Shown here one piece after another: positions 57,000 through 64,000 of a stretch of 64,000 bases of DNA. The translations under genes and the position numbers were made by a program. The stretch covers positions 49,419,797 through 49,483,796 of the forward strand of contig CP136061.1 of the NCBI GenBank assembly GCA_032622095.1. Direction: 5' to 3'. Position 1 is the stretch's first letter; the number at the start of each line of letters is the position of its first letter. The DNA is from Siphonodentalium dalli. Its lineage: Eukaryota; Mollusca; Scaphopoda; Gadilida; Siphonodentaliidae. Below the pieces are notes generated by a model. The model was not told the origin of the DNA. It did not search any database and saw only the letters and a list, made by a program, of their open reading frames with translations.

Positions 57000-57684
57000 C
57001 AAATATGTTTTACCCCCAAGCCAAATAAATAGTACTTTAGGGGTGCTTAATCGGATTGAGTACCTTGAACATCTTTTGTTCGATTTAGATGAACACGAAC
57101 AATCACTATGGCAGCAACAATGATTTTGTTCTGTTTATGTGTGTCTACATTATGTCTCATGTATAACAAATACCTCAGTTGTACAAAGTCGCTATATCTA
57201 TATCTATATTTGCGAATGTCTGTCTGTCTGTCTGTGTTCTATAGAAATTCACAGGGGACCACCTAGATGACACAAAAGGGGTATAATAGGGGTAACTTTT
57301 TACGAGAAAGATAATGGCGAGGGTTAGAATTTTCTAAAGTGACGCCGTTGTTGTCAGGGGCAGAAAAGGGAGAGGGGCATAAAAAATAGTTGTCACCCTC
57401 AAAATGACCAAAATGCATGTTGACAAACCACCTATCGATCGTTTTATCTAAGTTTTCCAGCCTTTTCATCTTCCAAAAACAATAAAAAATCATAATCGAA
57501 GTGGGACATGATCAAAATCGAATTGAAACATAAAGCGGGACAGGAATGACTTTCGGGGAACAGATGAGCAACAATGACTCTGTAACATAGATAACTTGTG
57601 TCGCTATTTGGAGAGTGGTGAGTCATTACCGGTAGCTGATCCCCTGTATAAAATGTCCACCGATATATACCACATATAACTTAC
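57000..57684. other. Between transposon and PAN gene exon
   Basis: No gene recognised. A short (CTGT)n tract at about 57216-57235. Confidence 0.4.
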
Positions 57685-57849
57685 CACATAAAGAATGTGT
57701 GGTATTGATATCCCTCGTTGGCATGCACTGATAGTTCGCTGTGCCATTTTGTGTTATCACCGCCCCTCGTTTCGTTTGATTTTCGTGTATTTTCAACGGA
57801 TATACACCATGCAGTTGTTTCGATTCGCATGTATTGCTGATAGATTCCA
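57685..57849 (-). CDS. Candidate internal exon of the PAN-domain gene
   Basis: On the - strand it follows an acceptor (CCCGGCAG) and ends at a donor GTAAGT. It is 165 bp, phase 1 in and out, and reads CESKQLHGVYPLKIHENQTK and QNGTANYQCMPTRDI, with three Cys and two NxT sequons, suggesting an extracellular module. The upstream PAN exon ends in phase 0 at its strongest donor, so the two do not join directly; a weaker phase-1 donor four bases further (A|GTGATA) or a missed exon would reconcile them. Function unknown. Confidence 0.4.
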
Positions 57850-58396
57850 CTGCCGGGATTGTGTTTAACAATCTACAAGTTATGCTCAGGAATTGCGTAA
57901 AACGCACAAATATACCGATATGGACCAAATTTGGCCTACACCCTGCGAGTTTGAATACTGTACACTCTATTTTTCCTCTTTAAACGATTTAAAAGCCAAA
58001 TTGCCCAGAGTCGAACTGGATATCGACGGATGACCCCTCCGATGGGTAAATAAACAACTGGTTATATATACCTTAATTTGTGAGTTTTTAAAGCATAGTA
58101 TTGGTCAGCATGTGATTGGGCATTCTCTGAATCGACACACACACTAATAAGTCTATGTGTGTGAGACACTGATATGCCGCTGTTTGCGCTGATCGGCCGT
58201 GTGCTAGTTGGACAGTGTGATTTTAGATCTACACCAGGGTTTCACCTATGTATTGACATATATTGTCCATATTTTCTTCTAAATTACGTATGCCTTATTT
58301 GTTAGGTTCAAGTGAGCTATGACGTTTAAACTGCTGATGTGATGAAAAGTGACAGCGGTTGACGCTGCGCACAGCAAAAGATGATTTATCACTCAC

Positions 58397-58720
58397 CAGT
58401 GCTCGCTTCCCGGCGTGAATGAATGATGGACCGTTGATGGTAGGTCCGGTCCCAGGTTCCAAAAGAAAGCACGATTTCGCAGACGCGTCGTATGTGACAT
58501 TGTGACAACTGGAGGCATAAGCGCACATCTGTTGGCAACGGATAAGATTGCTTGCTCCGATACTATGGAACGAGATCATATTTCCGCTAGTTTGTACTTC
58601 AAATGATGGCGGCTCACAAAACTCCTCGGCGAAACAAACCGTCAACACACAGAACACTAACAGCTGGAGCGTTAACATCTTTGAACCGATGCTGGATCCA
58701 AATGTGCTGATGCCGATCAT
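58397..58720 (-). CDS. First exon of a secreted PAN/Apple-like protein
   Basis: Starts at an ATG with a signal peptide: a short leader (MIGISTFGSSIGSK) and then MLTLQLLVFCVLTVCFAEEF; the second Met may be the functional start. The mature part reads CEPPSFEVQ, RCQQMCAYASSCHNVTYD and AKSCFLLEPG, the five-Cys layout of a PAN/Apple domain, an extracellular adhesion or carbohydrate-binding fold. The consensus donor CTG|GTGAGT marks the exon end; the frame continues open into the intron to 58295. The gene is transcribed leftward, between two inverted copies of element 2. Confidence 0.65.
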
Positions 58721-59288
58721 GGCGGGCAGGTTGATTCCTGAGACGCCCGACCTCGGACCAATCGGGTGGTGACAACAACTGATAATTGATTATTGAACAG
58801 CGCGATAGGGTATTATTTTTTGCTTAATGGCAACCATTGAACCAATGGGCGATATTATCTCTGTCCATTTGGCACCACGCACTCAGAGAATGCAGAATAT
58901 CACCTGTTATATACACTTTTTCGAGAAGAGTATACATGTGTTCGCATTTGGCATATATCTTGACTTTCCAATGATAACACTTTAGGGTGCGCATACTTAA
59001 AGCATGCTCGTGTGCTAACGGATCGACACCCTAGGAAAAGTGAGAACCCATGACTGACTCGTGGTCTCCATGCGGTCAATACTGAGCTTCGAAGTGAGAT
59101 TTCCGCAAACCATTCAGACAGGCAGGTTTCCATACGGAAAGTGACATGTACAATCAGCTGGCAACGGTGGCAACGTGCGAATAGTCTTCCTTTTTGGAAA
59201 TTGAGAAACTAAGCTCGACGATGGAATTCGAAGGTCAAAGTACTACACCAAAACACGAAGGTCAAAGAAAAACGCCCGATCGACATTT
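58721..59288. other. 5' flank of the PAN gene
   Basis: No other gene recognised. The promoter presumably lies here, but I see no clear core element. Confidence 0.35.
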
Positions 59289-59506
59289 TAACACTTTCAT
59301 GACCGGGGCTGCGCTGATGCAGCATTAACTTTTATGTACCATGCATTTTCTTATGTATATGCGAGTATATCATAGGGGGCCTCGAATATATAAAAGAAAA
59401 CACTGGCTTACAAGGTCAGGGTTAATATTGTTAGGTCAATGTATTAGCTTGTATATGCGAGACTCCATATGGAAGACTCGCATATATAAGAGAATGCGTT
59501 GGTACA
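59289..59506. repeat. Double hairpin element, copy 4 of the TATATATGCGAG family
   Basis: GCGCTGATGCAGCATTAAC followed by two hairpins (59336-59407, 59433-59505), separated by CTTACAAGGTCAGGGTTAAT as in copy 3 (CTTACAACGTCAAGGTAAAT). Confidence 0.75.
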
Positions 59507-59510
59507 CTCT

Positions 59511-59760
59511 AAATCGTGTTGGGTAACAATTTATCAAATTTGGTACAATATTTTACCCAACACAATGGTGCATATAGCACCACGCGAACATATGGGTAAA
59601 ACATATGTTATCCAATTTGGGTCAATTTTATCCTATGTTGGGCAATATTAATTTCCATTCATCGTTGGGGGATTTTTGTACCCAACATATGGGTAATAGT
59701 TACTTAAGTATTGGAATCAACTAATGTTGGGGAATTTATTACCACTAACGTTAAAAATAA
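59511..59760. repeat. TGTTGGGTA / TACCCAACA motif cluster
   Basis: About seven direct and inverted occurrences of TTGGG(T)A-type boxes in 250 bp, including GTGTTGGGTAACAATTT pairing with ATATTTTACCCAACAC. Possibly a degraded MITE. Confidence 0.5.
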
Positions 59761-59889
59761 CTATTTTCGCGACAGTATATTCAGATATATCTGGAAAAAA
59801 CATAGGTCATAATAAAAATAATTATTCCAAGCACTGTTTCAAGGTGGGAATTGCCTAAATTATACTAATCTAGCTGGGGTCCCGGCATT

Positions 59890-60700
59890 GCCCGGGTAAA
59901 GAATGAGTAAATTATTAGTGCCCCGTCCAGTCATTTAAATGAATTATTTGTCACCTGAGATAGACATCACCTATTGCATGACAGTCCGGATAAGGTTACC
60001 GCCATATTTTAAGTTGACAATGAATGCTCTTTATTGATAATTATTAGTTCATCATTAAGTCATCTGGGGTCAACGGCATCTATCCCACGACATTCCCCGT
60101 GCTAAATTACGTCTATGTGCAAACATTCCCCGCATATCTTCTGAGTTGATAATAAATTCTATTCATTGATCATCTATAATAAAATAATTAATTAGTCCCC
60201 CTTTAAGTCATCTGAGATCAAAAGCAAATAACCAATTATTTCCCCATGATCAGATGACCCATGTGTACCAATGTTCCTACATGATTGTCTAAGATGATAA
60301 AGAACGCTCTTTATTATTAATTTATGATAACATAATTTTTAAGTTCCCCTTTTGTGTCAACGGCACCTACCCAATGGTTTTCCCTTGGTGGGGTCACCAT
60401 TGCATATCAATTTCCAGCGACCAAGGTCCAACCGTTTTGAGTTTTAGTAAGTGATTCATTATTTAATTAACGTTGTTTATTAGTGGCCCTTTAAGTAACC
60501 TGAGGTCAACTCTACCTATCCCGCGACACTCATTTGGTCAATTTACCCCTGTGAATCAATTTTCAACGACCATATTTCACCAATTTTGGGTATATAATTA
60601 AGTATTTAGTTAAATCAATTATTAGTGTCATTTTAAGACACATGACGGACGTCAACTATCACATGATACTCCCTGTTTGGTCGCCCATGGCCGGACATAT
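59890..60700. repeat. Dispersed short-unit array, locus 3, inverted
   Basis: About five to six units in the reverse orientation to 18281-20160: AAGTCATCTGGGGTCAACGG, ATCCCACGACATTCCCCGTG, AACGCTCTTTATTA, GGTCGCCCATGGCCGG. The unit spacing is about 120-160 bp. Confidence 0.75.
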
Positions 60701-60960
60701 AACAAACAAACAACATTGAGTTGTGTTGGTATATAATAATAATATAATATCCTGTATACAAGATGCATCAAACCATTATTGGTTCGAAACGTCTTTCTAC
60801 TCTACGTCTAATTTGACAACATTGAATGAAATTTGGGTTGACATATTCCATATCCAGCAGCCGTTCCGGATACAAAAACATGTTTGTGATACAGTGTACT
60901 TTATTTTAACAACAAAGTAGTCTACATTGTACATACCTCAGACTCAATCAGGATTCCATA

Positions 60961-63900
60961 ATAGTCTGGCTGTTGAAGGGTTGAACCCGGAAAAAAATCT
61001 TAACAAGCTGAATTTGGTGTCATTCGATGCAGCATAACCCCCTGGTGAACATATCCAAAATCCGCTAAAATCCGCCATGGGGAATTTGTTTTATTCAAGA
61101 TGGCGTCCAACATGGCCGCTTGAAAGTTGAAAATTTCGAGAAGTCTATTGTTTGACGCACAATATAAAACTATCAACCCGTGTTATAACCAAAAGTTCTT
61201 TTGTAGTGTATACAATATATTTCCAAAACAAACGATGCTGTTTCCGGGTAAAAGACCTAAACATGGCGGCCAAATCCGGAAAATATGTGTTTTCCTTTAT
61301 TTTTCCACTAATTTTCCACATTATGAATGTATTGACTTTGAATCCCCGACCCAAACGAAAGATATATCTATTGAGTATTGAGATTGCTTTCTGGCGATAA
61401 GGCCACATTAAATCCAGTTTCTTATCAACAACCGTTGAAAAAAATCGTGCAAATCTCCCCAAAACAATCCCCACAGTGACACACTTAATTCCATTTTTCC
61501 GACATAAACATTGGTTTGTGTCACAAGGAGTTCTTGACGAAATTTTTCAATTGCATTGTATGAATTAAAGAAGAATTTCTGGTGCTGCTTCTAGGTCAGT
61601 CATTATAGTGATAAGCATTGACCCCTGCAGTTTCCATACCCAATGTTTGGGTTCTAGATCTATTTCCCCGAGATATGCCCAGATTAAAACCTGTAAGTGA
61701 ACCCTAAGACTAAGGCTGCCCTCTCTGTGTGTGGCAATTTCTGAGGTTCGATAGCCGACCTGCCGGAGGAAAACATGGTCATGAGCTTCGCGTATCTTAG
61801 ATGATCGAGGGACTCTCCACCCTTGCCCGAGTACATTTGAATGAAAATCTTCGAACCTGCCTCGCCTAACTGTTGGGCTGACGCAGCCCGATTGCTGATT
61901 TCTAAGGAAAGATGTTGCAGTTGAGCAGACGATTCTAATCGTTTCATCATAAACCCAATTGCTTCTTCCTCGTGTAAGTCCATCCCGACTTTTGATGGAA
62001 CGCATCATGATGTGCTCAATAACTAGGTCACTTGACAGTCATGCCCAAACCTACTGCTCCTTTGAATAGTATGAACACCACCCTCTATAAAAGACTAGTA
62101 TAACCACGGATATTTATGGGGTAAGTCAAGCATCATTTGCAAAAACAAGCGACAACTCAGTGGCGGCAAACAAATTCAACATTTTCCCAACAACTACTAA
62201 ATGGAGATTCCAATCTCCTGTTCTCTCAGCTCGAATAAAATCTGTCCACATTTCTAGACTCTCCATATACTGTAACCAACGTTTGGATGTTCTGGATTTC
62301 TCGCCAATTTGTATGTCTTGTAATATAACATAAGTTCGTTTAATTTGAGCAGTTCTATTGAATCGGAAACAGCCGAAACTGGGATGGACCCATCAAACAC
62401 TTTTCCATACAGCTCAATTATTGCTTTCACTTCTCAATCTGACTAAGATTCGCCCCTTCGAAACTGTCAGTACCAGTTGCAGCAATTCCCTCGATTGCCA
62501 ATTCTTCGTTATTTGATGTCGAAGGTACTTCGATATTTAACGTTGAAGGTACTTCGATATTTGATTTTGCAGATAATTCGGTATCTGATGTCGCGTTTGA
62601 TGCCGCGTCATCGGCTCTCGACTTGGATATTTCATTTGAATCCTCAGAGATCAATTCGTCCAACAGCTTAATAGTAAGGGCTCCGTCTACAAGGAAATAA
62701 CATCTGAGTGCTCGCGAGAATGCCTTCCCGGAAAGCATTGTGGCAACTGCGTTTGATCCATAATCGTTTTCAAGGGCCTCATCTAACCCCGACCCATTCA
62801 TCACGGTACCAATGCTACCCATGAAACCCATCATCAGATGGAAGCCGCCGAGTCTATAAACTATTACAAGTGACTTGGCTTAAATTATCTCAACCGGTTT
62901 GAACCAAAGTGACTGGTCAAACGCCAAGCATGGAGACAGGGTTTTCCCAACTGTGTCGCGTGATTCTGAATACACATCAAAGTGGAAAACAAACAAGACT
63001 CACCTGATGGGTTGAGGTCTATTATCGGTAGAAAAAGATCTTCTGACTAGGCTGAATGTTCTGAGCTGTTTGAAGATAAGATGTGTTCCATGAATCCAGA
63101 CCAGTTCGGTCTGTTTCATTGCTCGATTTGAAAGCCAACCGCAATGCCAATGAGTGCTCAATGAGTGTAACTCAAGCATGGGTCGATACTTTATAGTGGA
63201 TAATCCCAGCTTTTTTTTGTAAGTTTCAAATGGTGTATGATAGGCACACCCTTGTATTCGATTAGTTCTTCAACCATAACACGTTTTTGAAGAGTGATGA
63301 CTATTGATATAGGTGTAACCAGTGTGTCGTCCTTCTGAGTGGAAACTGTGAGTACCCCCATAACATGGAATGAACCTTTACCATCAATAGTAGCGACGTT
63401 GAGGTCGACGCTATCTGCTGCCCACTGAGTAAATGTACCTTGAAAATACTCCATGTGTGTACTCTCAAGATTTTCCACCTGGATCACTGATTGCTCGTAC
63501 CTGCTTACTTCGTCGTAAGTAATTGAAAACCCCAATTTAGAGAGTTCATCAACAAGCCACCTTGACCCGAAACGCGATCCATTTCAACCCAAGTACCAAA
63601 AAGAGTAGAGGTAATAACAGATTGCACGATGCTGTGACCATTGTTATTCTGTTTTATTTCAGATGGAACTAGTATCTCCAGAAACATTTCTAAATGGCGA
63701 GAAATCCATTTATTTTTGTTGTCAAAATTTCCCAATCTCCTCGCTTGTGGTGTAGGTTTGCTAATCATATGTCATTTCCCGCTTTTGCCCTAATCATCTT
63801 CGTGGCGGTCACAACAACTCTGTATGCCTCCTCATCTATGTCATCTTTCTTATCCGCATACCGCTTGTCAATTGTCGAGTACGTGACCATATCTTTGAAG

Positions 63901-64000
63901 CAAATGTCGTTGCTATGCCCTTCGATTTCAGCAAAAAAGATATACTCCCCATACCGTTCTTACAATTTCTGTTTAAGGCGTTTTATTGAATTAAGATTCT
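60961..64000 (-). mobile_element. Academ-like element, inverted near-identical copy of element 2 (runs off the window)
   Basis: Position x here is the reverse complement of 117946 - x in element 2, with no length change from 60961/56985 to 64000/53946. Identity ends exactly at the transposon terminus (ATAGTCTGGCTG at 60961). In the stretches I compared base by base I found one difference: C at 54013 versus T (read as A on +) at 63933, in a CpG. All stops and frameshifts of element 2 are shared. The outer 1.5 kb should lie to the right of the window. Confidence 0.9.

Noticed and set aside
53946-64000. Segmental inverted duplication of host DNA
   Set aside because: Identity ends exactly at the transposon terminus at 56985/60961 and does not extend into the spacer; two insertions explain it better.

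Overview
This is eukaryotic, A+T-rich nuclear DNA from an invertebrate animal. The signs are intron-split exons with consensus GT..AG sites, extracellular modules (EGF, Thr-rich mucin, C-type lectin, PAN/Apple, a possible H-type lectin), and a dense mix of DIRS-type retrotransposons, LINEs, hAT-, piggyBac- and Harbinger-like MITEs and large XPG-nuclease DNA transposons. A marine invertebrate, perhaps a mollusc or other lophotrochozoan, fits best, but the lineage is inference. I see no convincing tRNA, rRNA, CRISPR array or bacterial-type operon.

Host genes. (1) On the + strand, positions 195-13904 hold the 3' part of a gene for a secreted or membrane lectin: an EGF-like exon (195-300), a Thr-rich stalk exon (938-1294), and two exons forming one C-type lectin domain (11555-11767 and 13681-13904, with the stop). 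All junctions are phase 1 and agree in frame. (2) On the - strand near 44.7-45.0 kb is one possible H-type lectin exon. (3) On the - strand at 57.7-58.7 kb is the 5' end of a secreted PAN/Apple-like protein gene.

Mobile DNA, left part. The 10.3-kb intron of the lectin gene carries a nest: a DIRS-order (tyrosine recombinase) retrotransposon at 2292-8768 (Gag-like, RT/RNase H, YR), preceded in tandem by an internally deleted copy (1748-2287). The full copy holds a poly-G-ended hAT-like element (2395-3876), which itself holds a TA-flanked palindromic MITE (2920-3053).

Mobile DNA, middle and right. At 26389-32105 is a 5.7-kb DNA transposon with ~175-bp terminal inverted repeats (TIRs) and a 4-bp target duplication (AACC). 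It encodes (now frameshifted) two Cx2C..Hx2C modules, DDE-type acidic motifs, an XPG/FEN1-like nuclease domain and a Cys-rich C terminus. A second, divergent element of the same kind lies at 52442-56985 (target duplication TCCT); its nuclease core is deleted. A nearly identical copy in opposite orientation begins at 60961 and runs off the window, so the PAN gene sits between the arms of an inverted repeat of at least 3040 bp. These elements look closest to the Academ superfamily as I recall its description; they are the most interesting system here.

The rest is a mosaic of foldback MITEs (a three-copy family with long TIRs; a TATATATGCGAG hairpin family at four loci), LINE remnants, minisatellites, dispersed short-unit arrays, and unusually many long poly-G/poly-C runs. 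Large intervals (23.1-26.4, 34.6-37.4, 39.0-41.9 and 48.7-51.5 kb) hold nothing I can assign to a gene.
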